Positions 43,083 to 55,574 of a stretch of DNA of 64,000 bases are shown here, piece after piece (position 1 is the stretch's first letter; the number at the start of each line of letters is the position of its first letter). The position numbers and the translations under genes are program-made. The notes under the pieces were generated by a model, which saw only the letters and a program-made list of their open reading frames with translations, was not told the origin of the DNA and made no database searches. This DNA comes from Ectobius pallidus (lineage: Eukaryota > Arthropoda > Insecta > Blattodea > Ectobiidae): positions 21,215,023-21,279,022 of the forward strand of contig CAXKWD010000007.1 of the NCBI GenBank assembly GCA_964059195.1, given 5' to 3'.

Positions 43083-44110
43083 TTCCTTATAAGACAACTA
43101 GCTGAAAAGGCCCGGCGTCGCCCGGGCTTTGTATTTTGTAATTTGAAATTAACTTATGGAGGACTTTCGATGTTGAAACTCTAGGTCCTGATATAATAAT
43201 GTATGTAGAATTCGAAATGAGGAAGAACAACATATGGCACTCAGACTATTCCCTCAGAAAACGCTAGATATAGCTTTTTATGGTTCATAGAGGATGTCGA
43301 ATGCTGCATTCCGTTGCTTCTACTCATCATGCCTGGGAGGGGTTGAAATAAGAAGAAACATAAATTACGTAAGATTGTATTGACTTGACGGAAAATTTTA
43401 TTTCTCATTCTCATGTTAAACCGTTTCGGGCCTGAAATAAAATAGAAATGCAGTATCACTTTCATACTTTCCTCCCCTAAAACCCGGGACATAATATACT
43501 GCGAGTATAGGACTCAAAATGTTCCATCCCATGCTTAGGGCCTATGATAAATCTCAACTAATACAAAGCCTACAGCTATGGATAACTGACTATTTACCGA
43601 CTTCTGATATAGCATACTCACACACTTAAGTTGTTCCTGCAATACGACCTCTTATTCTACATCAAAATGTGAAGTGAGAAAGTATTTCTTATGTCGAGGG
43701 TAGAGAAAGTTATGTGACTGCATCACACTGTGCTTTATTTTCGTGTAATTCATTTTTCAGTAATTATTTTCGCCAATATATTACATGGAATCATAATTCG
43801 TTAAAGTCCAGCATTAGGCTATATAGTTGCCAAGGCCCTATGTAATCACAGTAAACAATTCACTGTTGCCATGTGAACTGAACAACATTTCATTTTTTTC
43901 AGTAGAATATTCACAGAAATTATATAATTTTCAAGGGAAGGACTGATTTGTTTCAATTTTAATGTTGACCGCTATACTTTCCGGGCTTAACTGGGTATGT
44001 GTGCAAAATTCCGTGTAAATTGGTAAAGAAATGTAGATTTGTATAAGGAACAAACATACATACATACATACATACCCACAAACACACATTCGACTTTATA
44101 TGTTAGATTA
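43083..44110 (+). repeat. GC-hairpin-headed dispersed repeat
   Basis: It opens with ACTAGCTGAAAAGGCCCGGC and GTCGCCCGGGC, a GC hairpin (GCCCGG/CCGGGC). It closes with GTGCAAAATTCCGTGTAAAT, AACAAACATACATACATACA (a TACA microsatellite at about 44052-44078) and TCGACTTTATATGTTAGATT. Repeats with this pairing of a CCCG-rich head and a (TACA)n plus TTTATAT-TTAGAT tail are widespread in insects (from memory). Its class is debated, and I do not assign one. Part of it recurs at 30810-30945. The 83-codon minus-strand frame (43241-43492) is unassigned. Confidence 0.55.
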
Positions 44111-46019
44111 TCTTGCCGGTTGTATTATATGAATGAGCCTATGCTGCCATTGCAGTCTCGCGGAAAAGCCTTTTAAGTGTAGGCCTATAACCTACTTAAC
44201 ACTAATATGCTTGCTGTTCTGGCATTAAAACTTTTTGAGGTTTGGATTTTTCCAACATGTCTTCTGTCGGAAGAAGAGTAAAGACTTTAGTCCCGCGTCA
44301 TTAATTTAAGGCGTGCTAACCAACCCCCATATCCTAACAGAAGTGGTCCCGAGACTAAATTTCAGCCATTTCTCATATCAACTTTCTGCATTTAAGGTCG
44401 TAAGCAATAGCCTTACATCACTTTTGATTTTGAAGGAACTTTAGACTCTATTGTAGAGGGCTCGATAGAGGCTTAAGGGAAAAGCCAAAAGCTATTTCAT
44501 AATTTACAAGAGTTTTACAAGTGTTAGTCAAAAAGAGCTAAGATAATCTATTTCATAATGCATCTTTACAAGAGTTTTACAAGTGTTGGTAAAAACAGAG
44601 CTAAGATAATCTTTTAATCGCGAAGTAAAGTTGTTTTAAAGACTTTTACAAACTTTTTGATTTATATGGTACCTATAAGTAAGAATCTACACACTTGTTT
44701 TGTAAGGAGCGACGTCGCCCGCCAAATGTTTAGTCTTATCCGCGGGGAAAACAATGTTTTATGAGTCAATTTAAATACAAAGTAGGTGAAAACATGTTAT
44801 ATGACTATGTTACCACAAGATTTTACTTTCGATAAGTATAAAGCACCATGCTTATATATTGTAATAAACCCTAAATACTAACTTGTCGATGCGAGAGAAT
44901 TATCGTCTGAACTACATCAGATTGTGATTATCAGCATAGTTTTGACAATTTTATACTACATCCTTCACATTAGATAATCACATAATCATTCGAAGTTGGT
45001 GGATCCTATTCCAGACATACTAAACACTCAAAACTCCAAAGACGCTGACCGAAGTATATGTGGCAGTAGATATCAGGGCAGCTCGAGGGTTCCAATTCGG
45101 CTTCATGATATATTATTCATTAGAATAAATTGATAATTATCATTATTTCACAATATTAACGGCTATATAAAAGATAGTGTTTAATACACAATCAAGGTAA
45201 AATGATTTAATTTTGCTCGTAGGATAGCTACACTTGCTTCGCAAACATACTTACTCGCAAAATAAAATCTCTCTTAACCACTTATATCGTAAATAACAAT
45301 TCCCAGTCTGAACCATACCATGTCTTCTACCATCAGATAGGTAAAAGCGTTCAGGAAAAAACTAGAAATCACAATATTTTTGTTGCATATGAACGAATAC
45401 AACTTGAAAGTGTAGATCAGACAAAACCAGCCAGGAGAAACTAAAATGTACATTTTCCTTGCGTAGATCTTCATAGATCTGGTGCTACATAGGTCTTGAC
45501 TAACCATATTTCTTAAATATAGTGGGATTGCTGAGAAAGAACCTCATTAACTCGGATTTGTAGATACGCGCTAAATGCCCGACATTCCAAAATTTTAAAA
45601 GCATTTATAATTATTTTTCCAACTTCTCTAGAGTCTCAATCAATATCTAGCATTACCTCTCTCTCTCGCTATCCTTTGAGTAAATCGTCCGCCTTGACAG
45701 TGGAGACTCAGATAGGCCTGGTAACGTCGGAATTTCTCCAAACACCTACCTGATTAGAAACCTGGGAAAATATTCTATACATAGAAGTATGCCAATACTA
45801 CGTCGAGTTAGGTGTGTTATTAACCAATATGTGTCTGAAATTCGAAAAATAATAGCTTAAATTCAGGGAATGCTGTAAAAGAAATAGAGTTTTAAAAATA
45901 TATTATAATATTATTAAATAGCCTACCTGCTAATAATTTGAGGCTTTTCCGTAATTAAAAATTTCACTCTGGCCGCAGTACGAACGCTGCGCAGAGCTAG
46001 TTCAGTGGTTAGATATTAT
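44111..46019. other. No gene seen; one tandem duplication
   Basis: TATTTCATAATTTACAAGAG (44492) and TATTTCATAATGCATCTTTA (44551) head two ~58-62-bp tandem units, each ending in GAGCTAAGATAATC. Elsewhere the sequence is AT-rich without frames of interest. Confidence 0.5.
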
Positions 46020-46225
46020 TAAATAGAGAGAAATGGAAGAATCACATACAAAGAATGGATAATCCTCGCATTCCATTTCAAACATATAAGTATAAACCAT
46101 CAGGCTACAGAAATATAGGAAGACCTATAAAACGTTGGAGGGAAATATGAGGCCAGAACAGAAGATTATCTCCTAAACCGTGAAATGTTGTTTATTATTA
46201 TTATGATGATGATGATGATGATAAA
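46020..46225 (+). pseudogene. LINE ORF2 C-terminal fragment
   Basis: A ~41-codon frame reads NREKWKNHIQRMDNPRIPFQ then TYKYKPSGYRNIGRPIKRWR, ending in a stop. It continues with LSPKP and a (GAT)n tail (46204-46223). The K/R-x-W...H-x-x-RM-D and GRP-x-x-RW motifs match the C-terminal basic block of RT-encoding LINEs, of a different lineage from copies A-D. TAAATAG (46020-46026, 46222-46228) may be the target duplication. Confidence 0.65.
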
Positions 46226-46228
46226 TAG

Positions 46229-46560
46229 CGTACCTTAGGTAGATTTTCATTTTAACACTCATATCTTACTGTGTATAGGCCTACATCACTGATGTACCTT
46301 ACGGTCTCATTATATGAAGCCAAGTTGTCCATAAAAACTTGAGGTATTCGTATACTGAAAAATGATGAAAAATCAAGTTTTTCAAAATGCAAAGTAGTAA
46401 ATAAAGCATTTCACCTGGTTAATTTGGCGTTTCCCTTTTTAAATTCAGATATAAATATTTTTTAAGACATAGGCCATAAGCTACAAAGGTGACACAGTGG
46501 CTAAGCCCCATTTTGCCTATCAAACCACGAATTTTTTATCCTCAACATATATGGGTTTGT
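46229..46560. other. No gene seen
   Basis: AT-rich, contains TAGGCCTA at 46276. Nothing else. Confidence 0.45.
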
Positions 46561-46562
46561 TA

Positions 46563-46917
46563 CTGTAGAACTCCGATTATCCGAACGCAAGATATCTGTA
46601 TCTTCAAATATCCGGATCGATTTTGCGAAAAATGTCTTTTAAAATTGCATTCTAGTCATCTATTTTAGGCCTTACAGTTTTATATGCTTACTGTTTGAGT
46701 TTAAATAGCTGAGGTTTCTGTTCTTTATATAAAACTATGGTTTAAATATTTGCAACTTTTTCCTTTATTACATACACAGTGTATGATACACTATGTTATT
46801 GCACTTTCGTAGTAGCATTTGTCTAGGGAATTTTTCAGCTGTGACCTATTTATACGGATTTCTTCACATCCGGATCAAGTCTATCTCCAATTAGTTCGGA
46901 TAATTGGGGTTCTACTG
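46563..46917. mobile_element. Pogo/Tigger-type MITE, 355 bp
   Basis: The ends CTGTAGAACTCCGATTATCC and, inverted, CAGTAGAACCCCAATTATCC, followed by GAAC on both sides, are ~24-bp inverted repeats with TA on each side (46561-46562, 46918-46919). CAGTAGAACCCC is a typical pogo/Tigger terminus. It has no coding region. A related MITE is at 62185-62897. Confidence 0.85.
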
Positions 46918-46919
46918 TA

Positions 46920-47234
46920 TTTCATAATTTGAAGGTAGAAAAGTTTTCTGATGCTAATAGGCATGCTACACCAGAAGCAAAAACTAGAAGATACTTGAGA
47001 GGAAGGAAAAGTAGGATATATCACCAGACTGCTGCACAAACTGCAACATATGATGATGACATTTTTAGCAATCCAACTTTCGAACAGCGTTTCCCGTAAG
47101 TGCATTTTTTTTTAATATCGTCCCTGGGAAAATATATTTCGTCTCTTATCAAAGAGATTCTGGTGTCATTTTGAAGCTGAAACTCTGCTTAAGTACCTGA
47201 ATTAAACTAAATACTTCTGTACTAAACTAAACTC
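46920..47234. other. No gene seen
   Basis: A 74-codon minus-strand frame (46881-47105) overlaps the MITE end and has no motif. Confidence 0.4.
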
Positions 47235-47585
47235 ACCTGTGAGACAAATGTCGGGTAACTTTAGGCACTTGTGGTCCCCAGATTTTATCTGGCCGTCATT
47301 ATCATCTTCATCCCATCCTCGCCTTCTTTGGAGTGAGTGTGTGTGTGAATGGTGTGTCGTCTCGTCCTATGTGTTCTTGTTGTCTCGGAGGTGGCCCCGG
47401 CATTGGGCTGATCACTCATCCGGGGAGGCCCTCCATGTCCTTGTCTGATCAAAAAAGTATGTATGTGATCCAAAGATAATCCCTCTCCCGACAGGTCGCG
47501 GCCCTGTAAGGCCCGGGCGGCTTGGGTCGCTTAAATCCTATAAGGGAGAGGTAAAACTAAGATAAATAAAGAAAGAAAGAAAAGG
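47235..47585 (+). repeat. SINE C, copy 2 (5'-truncated)
   Basis: It begins at CTCACCTGTGAGACAAATGT, within the body, and keeps GGAGGTGGCCCCGGCATTGG, CCTCTCCCGACAGGTCGCGG and the (GAAA)n tail. The tRNA-like head is absent. Confidence 0.85.
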
Positions 47586-47599
47586 AAGTAAGTTATTAA

Positions 47600-48690
47600 A
47601 TATGGCCCCTCGAACAAATTAACTTTTTGAAGTGAACTTTAATCTTCTGGATGTTATGTGATGGTCTAGTTTGTGCCTTGTATTGTAAGTATGAACATCA
47701 GAATTAATAAATGTGAATTTGAATGGTCTGTAACCGGCAAGATAGTGTGATATAGCCTATCTATATTCCATAGATCAGTTAAAATGCTTTTCTTAATAAC
47801 ATGTAACGGAATCATTAAAACGACCATCATCTTGAAACGGAAACGCTTCCGCTTGAAACCGGAAACGGTAAATAAAGCTAAATGAATAACAATAAACAAA
47901 TAACTTTCTCGATTGTTTAGTACAATAATTAAGATATTGCAAAGTTCTCAGATGATCCTGTTTTATTAATAGAAATATAATTTTAAGTGTAGAAAGAAGT
48001 TTACCTTCTTCATGATCTGCTATTGTCTTTGCTTGCTATGGATCAGGAGGCAGTGGTTCGATTACCGATTCCTTCTGAAGAACATTTTACTTGAATGCAG
48101 GTGTCTTACAGCATAGATATCGAGAATAAAAGTAGGATGTTTCAAAGTGTGTTACCCAATTATATTCAGAAGATACCTATCTTTGTTCTTATTAATTTCT
48201 GTGTTGGGCAATTTTGAGAAATATGAACATGAAAGAATGTAGCTCGTGCAACTGAGTGGGCGTATCTATCCGCAACAAACGAGGTTGAGGCCGGTGTAGA
48301 GTTGAGTTGGATACTCAGTTTTGGGTCATTTCCTTGGATTGGTTCTGGTGACGCAGAGCAATCAGTTTCGTAACGCTCTAGCTTGCGGTAAAATTAGCCT
48401 AGACGCCTCATATCTCATGCAGGATATCGTAGTGGCTATCCTCAGGTGGTACTGGACACTATTGATTCAGTCACATTTTTCCTTTTGCTTTCAGCAATGC
48501 AGCAATGGTACTTTTATATGTTAACAAATTTTAAATCTGTATGCCTATTAAATATAAGCTTAAAAACCATGACAGAAAATTTGTTTGTCTATTATACATT
48601 TGAAAAATAAGAAAATTTCCACATTTCAACAATGTAAGAGGCAACTATTTTTAATATATTATCAAACGAATAGTTTATCTTCAGTTGTCA
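47600..48690. other. No gene seen
   Basis: Short frames (47666-47899, 48321-48524) have no family motif. Moderately GC-rich around 48240-48450, but with no clear exon signals. Confidence 0.4.
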
Positions 48691-48691
48691 A

Positions 48692-48775
48692 ACCGGGTCG
48701 CGGTCCTGTAAAGCTCGGGTGGTGTGAGCCGCATAAACGTCCCTATAACGGGAAAAATTAAATAAAGAGAATGAA
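48692..48775 (+). repeat. SINE C 3' fragment
   Basis: GGGTCGCGGTCCTGTAAAGC, CGGGTGGTGTGAGCCGCATA and an A-rich tail match the last ~80 bp of SINE C. Confidence 0.7.
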
Positions 48776-49032
48776 GACGAACAAGAAGAGTTCGTCATTA
48801 TTCTTCATCTTCTTTAATCTACTTCCTAGTATTATTTACATGACTGCTCGGAATTTTAATTTTAATGATATATTTATTTATGTAGGTATTATTCAAGATA
48901 CTTTTGTTGTAAATCTAGTGGTCAGTATGTAAATGTTTTTTTTAAATTTTCTACAAATTGTCTAGTAATAGCCTATTTTGTAGTTATCTGGCACATTATT
49001 CTACTTTATTATGTCCAGTTTGTAGTCTATAG

Positions 49033-49527
49033 CAGTGTTTCTCAACCTATGGTCCGCGGACCACTGGTGGTCGTGAAGATGGTGCAGATGGTCCGCAGAC
49101 ATAATTGAAAAATATCATAAAGCAAGTGGAAAGTAAAGAAGTAAAAATTTTTCACATAAAATGGACACTAGATGTCAAAGTTTTTAAAATCTTCGAAAAT
49201 ACAGGTCCTATTGCAAGTTTATTTACTTTTGCAGTTATGAACCACAGTTTGCATCCCCTGATGCACTGACGTCTATGGTTCCCTCTTTCATTCAAAACCC
49301 TGAAAAATAAGACTATGTCGGAATTTGTTATTAGAGGCGCTCTCTTAACAAGGGGTTTATGTATTCAGATTTATTTGTTATATTGACCTATAATTAATAC
49401 CTCAAATATATTAAGAATATAGGCCTACATACAGCCTACTTTTAAAAATGGGATGTAAAATTGGGGGTCCGTAAAACTTTTTAGACATTTTAGAGGTCCT
49501 CGGGTTCAAAAAGGTTGAGAAACGCTG
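49033..49527. mobile_element. Nonautonomous hAT element H7 (495 bp)
   Basis: The ends CAGTGTTTCTCAACCT and, inverted, CAGCGTTTCTCAACCT differ at one position. The exact 8-bp target duplication GTCTATAG (49025-49032, 49528-49535) resembles the NTCTAGAN preference of Buster/Charlie-type hATs. CAGTGTTTCTCAACC is a classic end of that branch. Subterminal GGTCCGCGGACC palindrome and GGTCCGTAAAAC; no open frame. Confidence 0.93.
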
Positions 49528-49539
49528 GTCTATAGGATT

Positions 49540-50030
49540 TCTCAGAGAACTATGTCATGATAATGTTCTTAGGTGTTTCGTGGCTATTGGAGTACGATAA
49601 CCTAATTTAAAAATGATTGTTTAAAACAATGAAATAAGACTGAATAAATACGCGTTTTTTATTGATATATATTAATTATTGTTATTTATCTTGCACCACT
49701 AGAAAACTTGAGCTAAATATGTGGCACAAAAAGGCAAAATTAAAGGAGGCTACAGACACTACTCGACATTCAGACTAGTAAACCTGCTACTAGAAAGTTC
49801 GGAATGCTTTTCATTGTATGCTACAAAACTAATCGAAATCATGCTTTTGTTACAAACATTTTGCATGGGAAAAATTACTTGAGAATGTAATAAATATAAA
49901 TTTATTGATATAATCTAATTATTAATCTGTATTATCTATTTATATTTTATTATCTCCTTAATACAAATTTGACTCGGTAATTTTTATTTGCCTAACGCTA
50001 AGCTTTAAAATGAAAAAAGAAATAATAATA
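49540..50030. other. No gene seen
   Basis: AT-rich, no recognised signal. Confidence 0.45.
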
Positions 50031-50034
50031 GTAG

Positions 50035-50038
50035 TAGT

Positions 50039-50069
<31 letters not shown>

Positions 50070-50083
50070 TTAATAATAATAAT

Positions 50084-50135
<52 letters not shown>
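50035..50135. repeat. (AAT)n microsatellite
   Basis: About 100 bases of AAT/ATT repeat with few interruptions. Similar tracts occur at 35628-35731 and 55481-55570. Confidence 0.95.
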
Positions 50136-50136
<1 letters not shown>

Positions 50137-50565
50137 ATGAAAACGTTAGAAATTGTTAAGAGAGGAGCATTAAATTGGGACTTATCAAGGAGCTGCCATA
50201 TTCAATAATAATTAAAATTCAATTTCATGTACAAAATTAAAAAGTTATCTTAATATATTTTTATAAAGTTCGGGGGTTAATTTGGAATTTTGTATGAGCC
50301 ATGTAACACCAAGGAAAAAAAGACTGGGTGCGGTAAATTGTTTAGTACTTTATGCTGAACCTACTTCCTTAATGGCTTTGATAGCTATAGAGCTTATCAC
50401 AGTATTTCTACCTTTTTTTTTTAATTCAGCTGTGTTTATACTCCTTTTAGCTACGGGAGTTCGGAATCTGTGTCTATACAGTAGGGTAGGCCGTGGAACT
50501 ATTGGTTGTCAATTATTTCTATTTTTGGGGTATTTTATGGAGTAAATTTTAACTGGTATTAATTT
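50136..50565. other. No gene proven
   Basis: An 87-codon frame (50282-50545) has a hydrophobic middle (LIAIELITVFLPFFFNSAVF) but no family resemblance and an AT-rich codon mix; probably chance. Confidence 0.3.
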
Positions 50566-50569
50566 AAAT

Positions 50570-50755
50570 ACAGGATGAAATGGTGAGGATGATTCATGGT
50601 ATATAAATATCTAATTCGGCATTTGCCTTTACGACTAGGAAAACCATGAAAAGAACCCATGTCAAATTGGCCGGCCACGGGATTTGATCTGGGACCTCCC
50701 GAATACAAGTCCAAGATGTTACCATCTCGGTCATCTCGCTTGGTTCTACTCATTG
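50570..50755 (-). repeat. SINE B fragment
   Basis: The minus strand reads CTTGTATTCGGGAGGTCCCA then GATCAAATCCCGTGGCCGGC, and CATGGTTTTCCTAGTCGTAA, as in SINE B head and early body. Confidence 0.65.
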
Positions 50756-50759
50756 TAAC

Positions 50760-51755
50760 ACAGTTAATCGGACCATTCAATATGTTTACTCATTTCATTT
50801 CCAATATACATGCATACTACTGGACTACTGTACATAATATGGAAGTAAAATCCATGTAAGGGAAGCTTATCTGTTAAAGGTGAGCTTGCAGAACTGGTTG
50901 TACGATGTCTCTTGGGTGTCTCATTATTCAAACTTATAAAGACGTTTGCTTATTGATAGATTTATAAGTCCCTGTCATGTCTCCTACCGGCTTCCTGTCT
51001 TGCCGTGATATTTTATGCTAGTTGAGGTCATACACCACAAGATACACTCACCGTTATAAAGTAGTGTTTTTTTGAGGATACTTATGGTATTGTTACATCT
51101 CAATACAGTTTGAATTTAATTGATCGGACTTTGTTCTTGTTGATATTTATAAGCATGTCTTATTGTAAGGAATAGCATCTTGTCTGTTCTATATGCATGG
51201 CAATCTATATCTGTTCAAGTATTGTGACCATATTCGTAGTTAATTCTCTTTTGGGAAGAATGTCAATTGTATTACATTCAGGAAATTCATTATTCTCCAT
51301 ACAAGTGGAAGTTTTTTGTAGCCTCATCCTCAAAGAGAAATACAATACTTACAATAATACAAGGAAGCACTTTTGTAACATAATTATTGTCTTGTTCAAG
51401 TTGCAAAATGTATTTCATAGTGAATATTTTCACATGCACTTGTTATATCGTATTTCAATATTGGAAAATAATTTATACAGTCCTAGAGACTATTCTGATT
51501 TAAGAAAAGCTTATTATTTCATAGTAATTATCTAGGCCTATTAGTTGAACTTTCTAGCTCGCTATTTCACTGTTCATTTAAGTCTCGAGGAAATGAACAT
51601 TTAACATGTAAATGTAATAATAAGTATTGTACGCAGATGCCCAAATGCCTTGCGAATTACAGTCCTAGGCCTATATTATTTTAAAATATGGTCAACATTT
51701 AATTAAAGCTAATGTTTTATAGCTACTCTTCAATTCTCTTTGATATATTGTTACT
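50760..51755. other. No gene seen
   Basis: A 112-codon frame (51197-51535) is Ile/Leu/Phe-rich and unassigned. AT-rich composition makes chance frames of this length plausible. Confidence 0.4.
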
Positions 51756-51757
51756 AG

Positions 51758-52790
51758 CAGGTGCCCGCGGCTTCGCCCGCGATTAGGCCTATTTACTCAA
51801 CTGATAGATGTTTTATTTAAGTAATTTATTTATTTAATTATAGCAATAATTAAAACATAATTATTTATTAACATTGACATCTTCCTTACATAAGCTACAT
51901 GAATTACAAAATTTTATTATTAATTATGTTTTACGTGAGAAATATGAATAGGCCTAATTAAAGAATAAAACTAATCTTGTGCTGCCATATGGGCATACAT
52001 ATTCGAAATGAAGCGATTAAAATGTACCACAGATTCATGAATCGTATCTAAATCATGCATAAACGATTAAGACGATTGATAATTAAAAACTAAAAAACCG
52101 GCTTCAGGGGCATTTCACGATTAAACTGCACCACTCGGGGGAAAAATCTACCTCAGATTTGAGTTACCTAGCCCCCCCCCCATAAACCCATAAAAGAGTT
52201 GGCATATTGAGTTTCGGGCAAATCATTCAGTGTTTTCCCATTGGGGCGTGCATTCACGATCCTTTTCTGTCCACCTATGGATAAAAAAAATATAAAAAAA
52301 TAAAAAAATGTTAAACTCACCTAACTTCCTCTGCCCAAATATGTTTGCCTCTTATTACATGAAGAGAATGATAAAGATATGGTATCGCATCCCCGAAGGA
52401 TACATTACCCAAATAAAATCTGGTTAAATGCACTTAAGTAACTTTTTTTACTCTAAGCATGGCCAATTCATCTTTAGCACTTCGTATTCTGATATAGAAT
52501 GAGAAGCCCTATTACAAAGAACGCGTTTTCAATTCTTTGAACCTGATGCAATGCTTTATAATTCACCGGGAAAGACCGAGTTTCTACAAATAGTCAGTGG
52601 CTTATAAGTTATAACTACCATTCAGATTTTAGTTTTTTTTTCAGAAAAAAAAAACTATTCAAAGGAAAGTTTTAGCTCTCGGTATAACCACCCAGTGTAC
52701 AAAAATAAAATTACACAAAATCGTTGGAGTCGTTCTCGAGAAAGTCGCAAAAAAAAAAAAAATTTTCTTTAGGCCTATGTAAAGGCCCCT
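51758..52790 (+). repeat. Probable GC-hairpin-headed repeat, copy 2
   Basis: CTAGCAGGTGCCCGCGGCTT then CGCCCGCGATT resembles the head at 43083, and AAATCGTTGGAGTCGTTCTC near 52717 resembles the usual late body of such repeats. The right boundary is not clear and the two copies do not align well in between, so the extent is a guess. Confidence 0.35.
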
Positions 52791-52839
52791 TAAAAATAAG
52801 ATAAATACTAGAATAATCACTGAATCATGAGCCAAATAG

Positions 52840-52905
52840 TTTTAAACAGGATCTTCGACTCTCCGTGCTGTTGCTCTGCCATTGAGCTACAAAGACAACA
52901 TGCCG
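52840..52905 (-). repeat. tRNA-like fragment (A-box intact)
   Basis: The minus strand reads TTTGTAGCTCAATGGCAGAG, a textbook D-arm and A-box. The T-arm region is degraded (TGTTTAAAACT). It is a tRNA pseudogene or SINE head, not a functional tRNA. Confidence 0.45.
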
Positions 52906-52924
52906 GTACAACATTGAACTCTCC

Positions 52925-53345
52925 AACTGTAATCCAAAATTAAAAATCCATAAATATAAAAATATTAAAATTTTAAAAATTCAAAAATAAAAATAAAAGA
53001 TTCCAAAATTAAAAAATTCAAAGATCCAAAATTTAAAAGATCCAAAATTTCAAAATTTAAAATAGAAAATCCAAAATTAAAAATAAAAAAATAAGAAATT
53101 CAAATATCCAAAATTTAAAAAATCCAAATATAAAAGTCCAAAATTCCAAAAATCCAAATATAAAAGTCCAAAATTCCAAAATTAAAAAATTCAAAGGTCC
53201 AAAATTAAAAAATCCAGAAGTTCAAAAATTCAAAATTTGTAAAATAAAAAAATCCAAAATTAAAATTCAAAAATCCAATAATCCCAAATTGAAAAAATAA
53301 AATTAAAAAAAAAAATCCAAGTTCCACTTCTGTCGCGTGGCGTTC
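52925..53345 (-). repeat. A-rich TCCAAAAT array element, copy 2
   Basis: Nearly 390 bp of AAAATCCAAAATTAAAAAAT-type repeats are followed by the conserved block CTTCTGTCGCGTGGCGTTCC and ACGC. That block forms the perfect hairpin GCGTGG-CGTT-CCACGC. The third module seen in the other two copies is missing here. Confidence 0.75.
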
Positions 53346-53349
53346 CACG

Positions 53350-54300
53350 CAGCCGATTTTTTAGGCTGACTCTACCTTTCCACCTTCGCCTACATACGGT
53401 CAGTGTGAAAGAATTATCATTCCAGTAATTTTAATCTTTCCGTAAGGTGTGTTTTAGATGTACCATCCCATTAAAATAAACTAATAAAATGGCATCTATA
53501 ACTCGTATCACTTTAAATAAAACATTACTGTATGCAGATGTACTGACCCGGAATAGCGGACCTCTTCTGCTTTGCTAATCACAGATCATGGCACGCCAAG
53601 TAAATGTGGAAAAGTAAATATGTCATAAATTTGGAGAAGATGAAAATAAATGTGGGATTTAAGAAGGCATCCCAACATTTACAAAATTCTATGTACGTTT
53701 AACCGTCATAATACGTTCCCTTTGCTTTGCTGTGTTTGTGGAATATGGGATACACACGTGCTCTAAAGACATGCCAATAAATTTTACAGAAAACGTTACT
53801 GTAGACAGCATAAATCATAGATATCCGGAATAATTATGGAGATTGTTCTTGCACTCAATAAATCTAGCGTTTGTCAGACAATTACAGTAATTATGTCATC
53901 GTATCGCCATGAAAGTGTGGAATTAATGATATCCTATTGAATGGCGGTCACTTGATTTGCTTGAATGGTTTGATCAGAAATTACTTACAATCGAATGCTG
54001 ACGTCATCTAATATGCGGTATAAGCTTCACGTATTACTTCACTTGCTTTGAAACAACCCGTTGCCAACGGATTTTGGGGAAAGTTAATGACTGTATACCG
54101 AAGTGCAAAAACATGAAAGTGTTTAGTCCTTAAACATATTGTAATGAATTATTACACGTTGCAGAAACTGGGTCTCAAGCAATTGAGTACTTTAATTATA
54201 CAATAAAAAAATATTACATAAAACTATATTGCAAATTATACATTCTTCAAGTGTAACGGTATCTTATCCTGGGGAGAAAATACAAAGAAAAGTTCAGTTT
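53350..54300. other. No gene seen
   Basis: Moderately AT-rich. No frame over 60 codons with a motif, no repeat recognised. Confidence 0.45.
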
Positions 54301-54309
54301 CCTCAAAAG

Positions 54310-54520
54310 CTAGCCTAGTGATAGGTGTGACCTTCACTGCTGTGTAGGAATTTCGTCCCGCAGGAGTTCTTTTAAATGCGAGTAAATCTATAGACACGGG
54401 CCTGTCACATTTATACACACATATAAATGCCATCGACCTGGGCCGGAATCGAATCCTCGACCTTGAACGTAGAAGCCAACGCCTTACTCAATGCGCTACT
54501 CTGGCTGACCCAACTTAGTG
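54310..54520 (-). repeat. tRNA-derived SINE D
   Basis: The minus strand opens with GGTCAGCCAGAGTAGCGCAT (A-box GTAGCGCATTGAG), then TCGAGGATTCGATTCCGGCC (B-box GGATTCGATTCC). The body follows with GATGGCATTTATATGTGTGT and CCGTGTCTATAGATTTACTC. It lacks stable acceptor pairing and has an added body, so it is a SINE. Confidence 0.7.
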
Positions 54521-54524
54521 ATGT

Positions 54525-55265
54525 ATAATTCAGGATGTTCATGTAATGTTTCTATAAAACGGGACATTTTTACAAAATCGGGAAAAAGCTGAGACAAGAA
54601 AAAAAAAAAGGGATAAATTTAATTAACAAGATTTATATATATATAGAAACGTAGTAAAAAGTCTATTATTGTGGAATAACGTCCACAATTTTTGGCCTAG
54701 GGTGATGCCTTTTAGTTAGTGTAATGTACAGCATAGATAAACGAATAGTATCGGCCAAGATATGCAAGGATGCATCTGTCTGTCACATGGAAGATATCGC
54801 TAATAAAAATAGCAAGTCATCATCTATCTAAAGCCAAATACTTGAAACACTTGGTCGGCCTTGTTTATGGTGTGGTGATCATACATATGTCCTTGAAAGC
54901 CCCCCCCCCCCCATGAGCAGAGCTCCTGTTTAGGGGCTGCAATTATCATATATTAAATAAGAGAAAATAGATAAATTCACGATTTACACAAATTAAATAC
55001 CTAAAAACAGTTAAACATCATTACGAAAACTTTAAAGTAATTCCCATTTTACAAGCAAAATATCATCTCGACTCTATAGTTGTAATTGGCCTCATGGTGG
55101 GTTTTCGTGGAACTATACCCTCATTTTTTATGAAATTTTGGAATGAATTTGACCTGCCAAAATCAGAGATCGAATCGCTACTTGTTATAACAATTCGCGG
55201 TTCGTTAAACATCTTGACGTATCATCTATATAACCTACAGTAATTCAAACCTTGTAAAGAGAAGT
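54525..55265. other. No gene seen
   Basis: It contains a C-run (54899-54911) and AT-rich sequence with no recognised unit. Confidence 0.45.
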
Positions 55266-55269
55266 TTTT

Positions 55270-55483
55270 TATTTTTGAAGTGAAACTTCTTTAGCGGCGG
55301 TACGGGAACTTGTGTCACGCTAAAACCGTCACGAAATTAGTGTCACACTCAAAACCGTCACGAAATTACTAGTGTTTCGGAGCGGACTGCACAGAAAACA
55401 ATCAACTCAATGATTAGGAGTAATCAAAGGAAATTTTTCAGACCTAGTACGAGGACCTGCAAATGGGAATAATAGTAGTACTA

Positions 55484-55574
<91 letters not shown>

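Noticed and set aside
51197..51535. 112-codon frame as a host gene
   Set aside because: Very AT-rich codons, no motif, no splice or start context; consistent with chance.
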